DNA of 64,000 nucleotides from an uncultured Prevotella sp. (GTDB taxonomy: Bacteria; Bacteroidota; Bacteroidia; Bacteroidales; Bacteroidaceae), in contig CAJOCR010000008.1 in NCBI GenBank assembly GCA_905236755.1, positions 180,769 to 244,768 on the forward strand, written 5' to 3'. Positions 34,516 through 43,139 of this stretch are shown here, in pieces. The position numbers were made by a program, and so were the translations under genes. The first letter of the stretch is position 1; the number at the start of each line of letters is the position of its first letter. Under the pieces are notes generated by a model. The model did not search any database, was not told the origin of the DNA, and saw only the letters and a program-made list of their open reading frames with translations.

Positions 34516-36454
34516 AGATAAAGATTATATTGCTGCTTTCGCTGGTGCTCATTACGAGTTGCGCTCGAATGGGACAGCCTGATGGAGGATGGTATGATGA
34601 ACAGCCTCCAAAGGTTATTGGCCGACAAGGGCGTTAATGTGAAGAGTCAGAAGGTGGTTATCAGGTTTGATGAGTTTGTCAAGATTGATAACGCAACAGA
34701 GAATGTTATTGTGTCGCCTCCTCAGCTTGAAACACCTGAGATTGCGGCTAAGGGAAAGAGTATAGAAGTGAAGCTTCTCGACTCTCTTAAAGCCAACACC
34801 ACCTATACTGTTGACTTTAGCGATGCCATCAGCGATAACAACGAGAACAATCCTTTGGGAAACTACACCTATACCTTTTCTACAGGTGCCGAAATCGACA
34901 CTATGGAGGTTGCTGGATATGTGGTTGAAGCAAACAACCTTGAACCTGTAAAGGGTATTCTCGTGGGCTTGTATGATGATCTTGCTGACTCGGCGTTCCA
35001 GAAGAAACCTCTGCTGAGAGTGAGCCGCACAGATGCAAAACGGCAAATATCGTGTTTATGCCTTACAGGATGCTGATGGCGATTACCGATTTGGTCAGAA
35101 ATCAGAAAAGATAGCTTTTAGTACAGAGGTGTTTACAACAGCCGCTTTCCCTGACACTCGTCAAGATACTCTTTGGACCGATACTCTGCATATAGCAAGT
35201 ATATCCCGCTCTAAATACACGCATTTCACGCCAGACAATATCGTTCTTCGTGCTTTCAACGAGGTGTTTACCTCTCGTTATCTCACCAAGAACGAACGCG
35301 TGAACCACGATCACTTTGTGTTGGCATTTAGTTATGGCGACAAGGATTTACCAAAGATAAAAGGTTTGAACTTCAACGAGAAAGATGCCTTTGTCATTAA
35401 TGCCACTTCAACGAACGACTCTATCGTTTATTGGTTGCGTGATACTGCTCTTGTTAATCAAGACACCTTGCGTATGCAGGTTCAGTATATGGCAACTGAT
35501 AGTCTTGGAGAACTAAAGCTACAGACAGATACGCTGGAAATGCTCTCTAAGGTGTCGTATGCCAAGCGAATGAAGGACAAGAAGAAGGCTTTCGAAAAAT
35601 GGCAGAAACAACAGGAAAAAGCCAAGAAGAAAGGCGAACCCTACGACTCTATAATGCCACCAGAGCCTTTAAAATTGAAGTTTGATGTGCCAACAACGCT
35701 CAATCCCGATCAGAACATACTTATCACAAGTCCTGTACCTTTGAGCGAGGTAGATACTTCAAAGATTCATCTGTATGCAAAGCACGATTCTTTATGGTAT
35801 AATTCACGGTTTGAGGTGCAAGCGGTAAAACTGGCACCAAACGGTTTGCCTGAGGCTATTCCAGATGCCGAGCTGCCTTTGCACGAGATGTATCAGTTGT
35901 TGGGAGAATGGCAGCCAGGAATAGAATACAGTCTTGAGGTGGATAGTGCAGCCTTTGTTGATATCTACGGCAACTGCTCAATGAAGTTGAAGAATGGTTT
36001 CAAGGTAGGCTCAAACGATGATTACTGCTCGTTGTTGCTCACACTTGTAGGTATGAAAGACCAGAATTGTATAGTTCAACTTCTCGACCGCTCAGAGCGA
36101 GTAGTAAAGGAAGTGATAACAGAGGATGGTACTGCCGAGTTATTCTATCTTAAACCAGAGACCTATTACTTACGTCTAATTGTTGACAGCAACAAAAACG
36201 GCAAGTGGGATACTGGTGATTTTGAAAAGAATATTCAGCCTGAAGAGGTTTATTACTTCCCTGGAAAACTGGAATGTCGAGCAAAATGGGACCTTACTGA
36301 AACATGGGATCCAAAGGCAAAAGAGCTATACAAGCAGAAGCCTGCCGAGATCTTGAAACAGAAAGGCGATAAGAAGAAAACAATAAAACGTAGAAATATG
36401 GAAAGAGCCAAGAGTCTTGGAATAGAATACATCCCAGGACAGACTGGTCTTTAA
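34512..36454 (+). pseudogene. Ig-like-domain lipoprotein gene broken by two frameshifts
   Basis: Three reading frames join into one protein. Frame one (34512-34637) gives a lipoprotein signal and opening: MKIKIILLLSLVLITSC, then MGQPDGGWYDEQPPKVIG. Frame two (about 34621-35076) continues with DKGVNVKSQKVVIRFDEFVK and a bacterial Ig-like (SbsA/DUF4139-type) segment ending in RVSRTDA. Frame three (from about 35033 to 36454) continues with NGKYRVYALQDADGDYRFGQ to the end. Each switch is what a short deletion would give; the second lies at an AACGGCAAA word. The gene is the middle member of a GH3-lipoprotein-DUF3108 operon. It may be truly broken or reflect sequencing/assembly errors. Confidence 0.8.
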
Positions 36455-36474
36455 ACATTAAAACTAAAGAAACA

Positions 36475-37287
36475 ATGAGATTGAAGAAGTTTATCCTTGC
36501 AGGAATAATGATGCTTGCTGCATATTCAGTAAATGCACAATGCTCATTCCGCAACACAGCATTTAAATCAGGAGAGTTTCTATCTTACAACCTGTATTAC
36601 AACTGGAAATTCGTATGGGTAAAGGTAGGAACAGCATCTATGTACACAGTTCAGAGTCGCTATAACGGAAAACCAGCATACCGAGGTTCGCTCACCACAC
36701 GAGGAAACGGTCGTCTCGACGATTTTTTCCTCTTGCGTGACACCCTTCTATGTTATAACTCTCTCGATCTTGAACCTCTCTATTTCCGTAAAGGAGCACG
36801 TGAGGGAGATCGCTATACAGTGGATGAGGTTTACTATAGCTATAGCGGAAATAAAATCAACCTACGCCAGCATCGCATTCATGCTGATGGAGAAAACTCT
36901 TGGAGGAAAAACACATCAACAGAGTGTGTTTATGATATGATGAGCATCTTTTTACGTGCTCGTTCATTCAATCCTACATCATGGAAGGCTGGTCACATAG
37001 TGAAGTTCCCAATGGCTGACGGTAAGAACAATACCAATGCCCAGTTGCTTTATCAAGGAAAGCAAACAATAAAGGCTGATAACGGACATAAATACCGTTG
37101 CTTGAAGTTAGCTTATCAGGAACAGGAAGATAATGGACGATATAAGAGTATTGTTGACTTCTATGTTACAGACGACAGTAATCACATTCCTATTCGTCTT
37201 GATATGTATCTTCGCTTTGGATACGCTAAGGCTTTCCTCACAAATATGAAGGGAATCCGTAGTAATATTGATTCGAAGATAAAATAG
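36475..37287 (+). CDS. DUF3108 domain-containing exported protein
   Basis: This 270-residue protein has a signal peptide (MRLKKFILAGIMMLAAYSVNAQ). It matches DUF3108 in the GEFLSYNLYYNWKFVWVKVGTASM opening, RLDDFFLLRDTLLCYNS near residue 85, and the CLKLAYQEQ to IPIRLDMYLRFGYAKAFLTN end. The fold is a beta-sandwich and the function is not established; in Bacteroidota it is often with the GH3 and Ig-like lipoprotein genes, as here, 20 bases after the latter. A perfect terminator follows, so it is the last gene of that operon. Confidence 0.85.
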   Translation: MRLKKFILAGIMMLAAYSVNAQCSFRNTAFKSGEFLSYNLYYNWKFVWVKVGTASMYTVQSRYNGKPAYRGSLTTRGNGRLDDFFLLRDTLLCYNSLDLEPLYFRKGAREGDRYTVDEVYYSYSGNKINLRQHRIHADGENSWRKNTSTECVYDMMSIFLRARSFNPTSWKAGHIVKFPMADGKNNTNAQLLYQGKQTIKADNGHKYRCLKLAYQEQEDNGRYKSIVDFYVTDDSNHIPIRLDMYLRFGYAKAFLTNMKGIRSNIDSKIK

Positions 37288-37292
37288 AAAAG

Positions 37293-37330
37293 AAAAGCCT
37301 CTTTCATAGAAAACTATGAGAGAGGCTTTT
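37293..37330 (+). terminator. Intrinsic terminator of the GH3 operon
   Basis: AAAAGCCTCTTTCATAG (37293-37309) pairs with CTATGAGAGAGGCTTTT (37314-37330) around AAAA, with flanking A and T runs. Confidence 0.9.
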
Positions 37331-37334
37331 ACAT

Positions 37335-37440
37335 TACTCATTATTCATTACTAATTGCCCGCAGGGCAACTAATTGCTTTACCTCCCTTCGGGAACAGCC
37401 AGCTACGCAGTTCACATTACACACTCCACATTCCACATTA
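37335..37440. repeat. REP-like block
   Basis: It contains TTGCCC-gca-GGGCAA, then the CCTCCCTTCGGGAACAGCCA module, then cattccacatt words. It is a reverse-order relative of the block at 42856-43017. A hairpin (arms 37440-37450 and 37455-37465) overlaps the ispG stop codon. Confidence 0.65.
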
Positions 37441-37460
37441 ATAAATGTGTGTGCACACAT

Positions 37461-39359
37461 TTATTTTTGGCTTTCTTTTATCAAAGCGAGAAGATGCTCT
37501 ACTGCAACTTCCTGTGGAATATTCTTCTCGATAAGCTCTTGCTTGCGATAGAGAGATACTCGGTTTGGACCAGCACCAACATATCCGAAGTCGGCATCTG
37601 CCATTTCGCCAGGACCATTCACGATACAACCCATGATTCCTATCTTTAAGCCCTTCATGCCTTTAGTGGCTTCACGGATCTTAGCAATTGTCTCACGAAG
37701 ATCGTAGAGAGTGCGTCCACATCCTGGGCAACTGATATATTCGGTTTTAGAAACACGAAGACGGGCAGCCTGAAGAATACCGAATGCAGTTTCAACAACA
37801 TCCTGCTGGGCTATATCACCATCGTTCATAAGCCATAAACCGTCGGTAAGACCGTCAATCATGAGGGCACCCATGTCAGCTGCTGCCTCGAGTTGGAAAT
37901 CCTCTTTCTCGCTTGCATTATGCTTGTACATTTCGGCAAACACAACAGGATTCTTCAATCCTGCCTCGCTCATCTCGTGAACCAAAGCACGCTGATCGCC
38001 TAAGCGGTTCTGATGATTGCTTACGCATACTACAACAATCTCAGGATGATATTTCAAACAAGCAAGATATTCCTTTGCTGGAGTACCATATTGCAGTACG
38101 AGGAATTTCAGCTCTGAAGGGATAAGACTTATTGCAGGCATACCTGATGCTGGGAAGATAGGGAAAGCCTTTGCCTCTGTGCCTACGATAGTACCATCGG
38201 CAGCAATCTTGCCCTCTCCTGCCAGTTCGCCATAAGCGTTATAGTCGAGAATGTAGCTCTGTCCCTTTGCAGGCTTTTCTGGTAATTCTCCCTGTACATA
38301 AATATAGTCTGCTCGTTGATCGCTATTAGTAACAATCTCGGCATCTTTGTTGTTTGATGTGGCAATGACAACAGGAACATTGTCGCCACCGATATTCATG
38401 ACATTCTTTGTTTCTCTGCGTACAGGATGAACCCAATCAAACTTAGGATCGGCAGTAGCAGGAATGAGCAGATGCTTATCCTTTCTACGGATATAGCGTA
38501 CCAGGTGATCGGCAACAGGAATCTCGGCAGCAGGCTCTTCGCTCAGACTGACACGAATGGTGTCTCCAATACCGTCGGCAAGCAAAGCACCAATACCCAC
38601 AGCACTCTTTATACGACCATCCTCGCCCTCGCCAGCTTCAGTGACACCAAGATGAAGAGGGTAGTGCATATCCTCTTTGTTCATAGTATCTACCAACAGA
38701 CGCATAGAACGCACCATAACAACGGTATTGCTTGACTTGATAGAGATAACCACATCGTTGAAGTTTTCCTTCTTACAGATACGGAGGAACTCCATGCAAC
38801 TCTCTACAATACCTTCTGGTGTGTCGCCATAACGATTGCGGATACGATCGCTCAAGCTACCGTGATTAACTCCAATACGTATAGCTGTCTTGTGCTCTTT
38901 ACAGATGTTGAGGAAAGGAACAAAACGGTCTTCTATCTTCTTTAGTTCCTGAGCGTATTCCTCGTCGGTATATTCAAGCTTGATAAACTTTCGTGCAGGA
39001 TCAACATAGTTGCCAGGGTTCACACGTACCTTTTCTACATATTTTGCAGCCACATCAGCCACATTAGGATTAAAGTGAACATCAGCCACAAGAGGAGTGT
39101 TGTATCCGTCCTTGCGTATTCCTGCCTTTATATTCTCAAGATTCTCAGCCTCGATAGAGCCTTGTGTGGTTAGACGAACAAGTTCGCCACCAGCTTTGAT
39201 AATCTCTTCTGCCTGACGAATACAAGCCTCTGTGTCGCGGGTGTTGGTAGTAGTCATAGACTGGATGCGTACTGGGTTAGTACCACCAATGTCTAATGTG
39301 CCAACATGCACTACAGACGACTCTCTTCGAGAATAGTTAAACAAGTCTATTTCATTCAT
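37461..39359 (-). CDS. ispG: 4-hydroxy-3-methylbut-2-enyl-diphosphate synthase, long form
   Basis: IspG (GcpE) converts 2-C-methyl-D-erythritol cyclodiphosphate to HMBPP in the MEP isoprenoid pathway using a [4Fe-4S] cluster. At 632 residues it is the long form, with an insertion between the TIM barrel and the cluster domain, as in plants, Chlamydia and Bacteroidota; short forms have about 370. The barrel has GGTNPVRIQSMTTTNTRD and VADVHFNPNVAD. The cluster cysteines are in ISCPGCGRTLYDL and IGIMGCIVNGPGEMADADFG at the C-terminus. It is the last gene of a five-gene operon, three bases after purE. Confidence 0.97.
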   Translation of the reverse strand: MNEIDLFNYSRRESSVVHVGTLDIGGTNPVRIQSMTTTNTRDTEACIRQAEEIIKAGGELVRLTTQGSIEAENLENIKAGIRKDGYNTPLVADVHFNPNVADVAAKYVEKVRVNPGNYVDPARKFIKLEYTDEEYAQELKKIEDRFVPFLNICKEHKTAIRIGVNHGSLSDRIRNRYGDTPEGIVESCMEFLRICKKENFNDVVISIKSSNTVVMVRSMRLLVDTMNKEDMHYPLHLGVTEAGEGEDGRIKSAVGIGALLADGIGDTIRVSLSEEPAAEIPVADHLVRYIRRKDKHLLIPATADPKFDWVHPVRRETKNVMNIGGDNVPVVIATSNNKDAEIVTNSDQRADYIYVQGELPEKPAKGQSYILDYNAYGELAGEGKIAADGTIVGTEAKAFPIFPASGMPAISLIPSELKFLVLQYGTPAKEYLACLKYHPEIVVVCVSNHQNRLGDQRALVHEMSEAGLKNPVVFAEMYKHNASEKEDFQLEAAADMGALMIDGLTDGLWLMNDGDIAQQDVVETAFGILQAARLRVSKTEYISCPGCGRTLYDLRETIAKIREATKGMKGLKIGIMGCIVNGPGEMADADFGYVGAGPNRVSLYRKQELIEKNIPQEVAVEHLLALIKESQK

Positions 39360-39362
39360 ATC

Positions 39363-39869
39363 TTAGCACTTATATTCGTAATCCTTGATTTCGGCAAGTT
39401 CTTTGTTTGCCTTTTCAATCTTTGCACCAAGACCAGCCTTCCAGGCATCAACCTTCTTGGCTACTTCTTCGTCGGCAAGGGCTATCATCTCGGCTGCAAG
39501 AACAGCTGCATTCTGAGCAGCATTAACGCCTACTGTTGCTACAGGAATGCCTGGAGGCATCTGGATGATGCTAAGCATTGCATCAAGACCGTCGAGCATT
39601 CCCTTGATAGGCACACCAATGACAGGCAGAGAGGTTGAAGCTGCTATTACTCCAGGAAGGGCGGCAGCCATACCTGCTGCAGCTATAATAACCTTGATGC
39701 CACGCTCTTTAGCGCCTTTGGCAAATGCTTCTACAGCATCTGGGGTGCGGTGAGCAGAAAGTGCGTTTACTTCAAAAGGAATCTTGTTGTCGTTAAGCCA
39801 TTTGCAGGCCTTCTCCATCACGGGCAGATCACTTGTAGAACCCATGATGATACTAACTAATGGTTTCAT
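39363..39869 (-). CDS. purE: N5-carboxyaminoimidazole ribonucleotide mutase (class I PurE)
   Basis: PurE shifts the carboxyl group from N5-CAIR to CAIR in de novo purine synthesis. The 168-residue protein has SIIMGSTSDLPVMEKACKWL at the start, the catalytic ALSAHRTPDAV stretch near residue 38, and the GMAAALPGVIAASTSLPVIG core near 66. The length is normal. It lies between the PAP2 gene (16-base gap) and ispG (three-base gap). No unusual features. Confidence 0.97.
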   Translation of the reverse strand: MKPLVSIIMGSTSDLPVMEKACKWLNDNKIPFEVNALSAHRTPDAVEAFAKGAKERGIKVIIAAAGMAAALPGVIAASTSLPVIGVPIKGMLDGLDAMLSIIQMPPGIPVATVGVNAAQNAAVLAAEMIALADEEVAKKVDAWKAGLGAKIEKANKELAEIKDYEYKC

Positions 39870-39885
39870 TTCTTATATTTATTTT

Positions 39886-40506
39886 TTATACTATCAATAT
39901 TATGTATCCACCAAGGATAAATCCTAATGAATAACCTACAACTATCTGTGAAAGCGAATGCTGACGAAGCACCATACGGCTTGTGCCTACTCCTCCTGCT
40001 AATATCAGCACGAGACACAACCACCAGATAGGGTTGAATGAGAAGATTACGGCAAAGCCCAATAAGGCTCCTGTAACACCGCCTATTGCTGCCGAGTGAA
40101 CAGATATCTTCCACCATATATTAATGATGGCACAAAGCACCTGAATCATCAAGGCTCCCATAAGGATGCTGCCCATGAAATGTGGGGTGTGCAACAGCAC
40201 GTTCATCACGTAATAGCATACGAAATAGCAAAGGATACTGATGAGATAGGGCACCATTCTTCGCTCTTTCTGGCTTAACTGCCAGGGTGTCCATCCCTGA
40301 TAGCGGCGATACATGCGTATGAGCAACGTGGGCAGCAATACCGTAAAGCTATAGACCAAACCAAGAACCATAAGCTTGTAGCCTGCTGGCAACAAACTAA
40401 GATAGCTGAAAATGAACAAGGCTACCAAGCCCACCATAGGCAGGTAGAGTGGTGAGAACACCATGCTCATTATTCTTGCGGTCAATATAATTTTCTTTTC
40501 ATTCAT
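39886..40506 (-). CDS. PAP2-family membrane protein
   Basis: This 206-residue integral membrane protein has six or so hydrophobic segments. The PAP2 phosphatase motifs are present in reduced form: WWKISVHSAAIGGVTGAL near residue 130 carries the Ser-x-His-x-x-x-x-Gly core, and GTSRMVLRQHSLSQIVVGY near 178 carries the Ser-Arg and His motif. The first motif (KX6RP) is weak. It probably hydrolyses a lipid phosphate such as undecaprenyl pyrophosphate, but that is inference. It is in the rpoN-purE-ispG operon, 28 bases after rpoN. Confidence 0.75.
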   Translation of the reverse strand: MNEKKIILTARIMSMVFSPLYLPMVGLVALFIFSYLSLLPAGYKLMVLGLVYSFTVLLPTLLIRMYRRYQGWTPWQLSQKERRMVPYLISILCYFVCYYVMNVLLHTPHFMGSILMGALMIQVLCAIINIWWKISVHSAAIGGVTGALLGFAVIFSFNPIWWLCLVLILAGGVGTSRMVLRQHSLSQIVVGYSLGFILGGYIILIV

Positions 40507-40534
40507 ATTTTGGCATCAGCTTTTTGCTGACTGA

Positions 40535-42058
40535 TTATTGCTTTCTCAGGCGGGCTACAGCAAAGCCCAGTTGCTCACGATATTTGGCAACTGTTCTACG
40601 GGCTATTGGATAGCCTTTCTGCTTTAGCTCTTTGGCAAGGGCATCGTCAGAAAGAGGTTTCTTCTTGTCTTCCGCATCTATGAGTTCTTTCAAGGCTATC
40701 TTTATCTTGCGTGTAGATAGTTCTTCGCCATCTTCGGTGGTGTAGCTGTCGCTAAAGAAGAATCTTAATGGGTAGGTGCCCCATTTTGTCTGAGCATATT
40801 TTATGTTGCTTACACGACTGATGGTTGAAATGTCGAGATTGGTTTTCTCGGCAATATCTTTCAGAATCATAGGTTTCATGTCGCCCTCGTCGCCATCAAC
40901 AAAGAAATCGTGTTGCCATTCTATTATGGCTCTCATTGTAAGGATTAGTGTTTGCTGGCGTTGCTTTATGGCTTCTATGAATCCTTGTGCCTTGTCAAGT
41001 TTCTCTTTTGCATATAGCAGGGCTTCTTTGTCCCTACGGTTCATGTTCTCTTTGTTTGTCTTGTAGGTATCAACCATTTCCGTAAACGATGGCGACACTT
41101 TCAACTCAGGAATATGTCCGTTGTTAAGGGTGAAGCTAACCACTCCGTCATCACTTGTATCTACGATAAAGTCGGGAGTTATCTGCTGGGTGCTTCTTCC
41201 TTCGGTTTCAGCAAGCGAGGCTCCTGGTTTTGGGTTTAGCTTTCGCAACTCTTTCTGCAGGGTTTCCACCTGAGTGTCGTTGAGTTGCATGTTTTGCTTT
41301 ATCTTGTCCCAATGCTTCTTTGTGAACTCGTCAAAGTAGTTCTTTATTACTTTCTCCATAGCATCGTGAAGACGCTGGTAAGGGTCAACACCTTCTTCCA
41401 TATCGTCAATACGTTTGCGATGAATCTGTAACAACAAACATTCCTGAAGCGACCTGCCGCCAACACCCGCAGGGTCCATAGTCTGCAGTTTGTGTAGCAC
41501 GTGCTCTATTGTTTTCACAGGCACATCCACGTTGTGATAGATGGCAAGTTCGTCGCAGATGGTTTCGAGATCCTTTCGAAGCAGTCCGTCGTCGTCAAGA
41601 CTACCAATAAGATATTCCATTATCTGTTGGTCTTGTTCCGAAAGTTCCATCATGCCCATCTGCTCGTTCAGCTTGTCGTAGAACGATGTGGTGTCTCCCC
41701 ACACCATCTCCTCGTAGTCGGCATTCTCTTTGTTGTTGCTGTAGTTGGCAGGCGAAGGCAGTTCATCGTCGGCTCCCATTGTTTCAAGGGCAGAGTCGAG
41801 AGCTTCCTGTCGTTCTTCCTGTTCGTATTCCTCCTCGCTGTCGTTGTTCTGAGAATCAGCAGCCTCAGAAGAATCATAAATTTCTTCTTCCTCGTTGCCT
41901 TTCTCGAGGGCAGGATTATCGTCAAGCTCAGCATTCACGCTTTCTTCCAACTCAGTCAACGGCATCTCCAACAGATGCACCTGAAGCATCTGCTGTTGTG
42001 ACAGTCGCTGCATCTGAGCCAGCTTCTGTTCTTGCGTTTGAATGAGTTTCTGAGCCAT
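40535..42058 (-). CDS. rpoN: RNA polymerase sigma-54 factor
   Basis: RpoN directs RNA polymerase to -24/-12 promoters that need an AAA+ activator. The 507-residue protein has the N-terminal Gln-rich activator region (MAQKLIQTQEQKLAQMQRLS), an acidic stretch near 50-110, the core-binding domain, and the RpoN box ARRTVAKYREQLGFAVARL at the C-terminus. Its length is normal. It is second in a five-gene operon, 16 bases after a conserved gene of unknown function. The enhancer-binding partners and target genes are not in the window. Confidence 0.97.
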   Translation of the reverse strand: MAQKLIQTQEQKLAQMQRLSQQQMLQVHLLEMPLTELEESVNAELDDNPALEKGNEEEEIYDSSEAADSQNNDSEEEYEQEERQEALDSALETMGADDELPSPANYSNNKENADYEEMVWGDTTSFYDKLNEQMGMMELSEQDQQIMEYLIGSLDDDGLLRKDLETICDELAIYHNVDVPVKTIEHVLHKLQTMDPAGVGGRSLQECLLLQIHRKRIDDMEEGVDPYQRLHDAMEKVIKNYFDEFTKKHWDKIKQNMQLNDTQVETLQKELRKLNPKPGASLAETEGRSTQQITPDFIVDTSDDGVVSFTLNNGHIPELKVSPSFTEMVDTYKTNKENMNRRDKEALLYAKEKLDKAQGFIEAIKQRQQTLILTMRAIIEWQHDFFVDGDEGDMKPMILKDIAEKTNLDISTISRVSNIKYAQTKWGTYPLRFFFSDSYTTEDGEELSTRKIKIALKELIDAEDKKKPLSDDALAKELKQKGYPIARRTVAKYREQLGFAVARLRKQ

Positions 42059-42074
42059 AATGTTTTATTCTGTT

Positions 42075-42719
42075 TTATTTATACCATGCCGACATCTGTG
42101 CTGCCTCTGCCGATAGTTTTTCTGGGTCGTTACCATAACGTTGCCACACCTTCTGACAATCAGGCAAAAGGGCAGGAATGTCAAAGTCCACGCGGTTAAG
42201 ATAAGGGTCACATTGCATGAACACCTCTAATACCGTCGCCACCTTTTCTGGTTTTATCTTCAATAATCGTGCCAATTCTTGCACTTCAGGCGTTTCAGCT
42301 ACCATCGTGATAGGGGTGAGTCTGAAATAGAGGTCGAGAATCATTGTTAAGGCAACGGTTGTTAGTTCCTCGTCAGCCTCTAAAGGTCGGTAACTCTTTT
42401 CCCACGATTCGTTAATGGCCACATCCTTGTAGAACACATCCTTCTGGCCGAATCCTGCCATCTTACGCAGTCTATCCACCTCAGTCGACAATCGCTTAGG
42501 GTGTTCAGCATAGGTGTCCCACAGCTGTTGCATCTGCGGAGAGTCAAGTCGTCGGATGCGAAACATCTGCTGGTATAGATACTTCGGTTCAATGTGTAAT
42601 TCAAGTGCAAGATTAATAAGCGAGCGTGAATAAATAGATTTCACTCCCATTGGCTTTTTCATATATAGTTGCAATACCAACAGCCAATAATCATCTTGCC
42701 ATAAAGGATGTGTAGTCAT
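42075..42719 (-). CDS. Conserved protein of unknown function upstream of rpoN
   Basis: This 214-residue soluble, mostly helical protein begins MTTHPLWQDDYWLLVLQLYM and contains SIYSRSLINLALELHIEPKYL near residue 28, which could be a helix-turn-helix-like segment, and IPALLPDCQKVWQRYGNDPE near the end. I recognise no named family; similar short helical proteins occur next to rpoN in other Bacteroidota as far as I recall. The ATG at 42719 is chosen; the frame runs 16 codons further up through the promoter. It is the first gene of the rpoN operon and could regulate or assist sigma-54. Confidence 0.6.
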   Translation of the reverse strand: MTTHPLWQDDYWLLVLQLYMKKPMGVKSIYSRSLINLALELHIEPKYLYQQMFRIRRLDSPQMQQLWDTYAEHPKRLSTEVDRLRKMAGFGQKDVFYKDVAINESWEKSYRPLEADEELTTVALTMILDLYFRLTPITMVAETPEVQELARLLKIKPEKVATVLEVFMQCDPYLNRVDFDIPALLPDCQKVWQRYGNDPEKLSAEAAQMSAWYK

Positions 42720-42737
42720 ATCTGTATAGCTTTTGTG

Positions 42738-42870
42738 CAAATTTACGAATAAACGAGAACAGAACAAAATAAACTTGTTTATTTTTTATGTCGAGTGCCA
42801 GTAAATTCACGGCTTTGCCGTAAATTTACTAAAAAACGAGTGCAGAACAAAATATTAATGTGGAATTTTG
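42738..42870 (-). promoter_or_regulatory. Promoter repeats of the rpoN operon
   Basis: On the minus strand, TAAATTTG (42738-42745) and TTTTG (42765-42769) are 19 bases apart, abutting the palindrome AAAATAAACTTGTTTATTTT (42766-42785). Farther upstream a second unit ends in TAAATTTAC, a degraded -7 box, with its own TTTTG and 19-base spacer near 42850. This is the same design as in front of the GH3 gene. Confidence 0.7.
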
Positions 42871-43017
42871 AATTTGGAATGTGGACTGCGTAGCTGGCTG
42901 TTCCCGAAGGGAGGTAAAGCAATTAGTTGCCCTTTGGGCAATTATTAATGGTTCAATTAAAAATTATTATTCAATATTCAATTTTCAATATTCAATAGCG
43001 ATGCAATTTCATCGCGT
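42856..43017. repeat. REP-like block nearly identical to 181-311
   Basis: It repeats the 181-311 block with one extra module of about 37 bases (ACTGCGTAGCTGGCTGTTCC onward) inserted before TTGCCC-ttt-GGGCAA. The closing hairpin is GCGATG-caattt-CATCGC at about 42997-43014. Confidence 0.75.
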
Positions 43018-43139
43018 ATGAGTGTCAGTAAATTCACGGCTTTGCCGTAAATATACAAAAAAAGGTAGTCAGAGCAAAAGAATTGCAAAAATTTATTTAT
43101 CTTTGCCATTACCTAAAATTAAACACGTCTTAAATAAAA

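Noticed and set aside
37440..37465. Hairpin at the ispG stop codon as an intrinsic terminator
   Set aside because: The stem is good but no T-run follows in the minus direction, so it is not called a terminator.
41501..42001. Open frame of 166 codons on the plus strand opposite rpoN
   Set aside because: It runs over the acidic low-complexity part of rpoN, which gives long antisense frames; the peptide is mostly V, L and F repeats.
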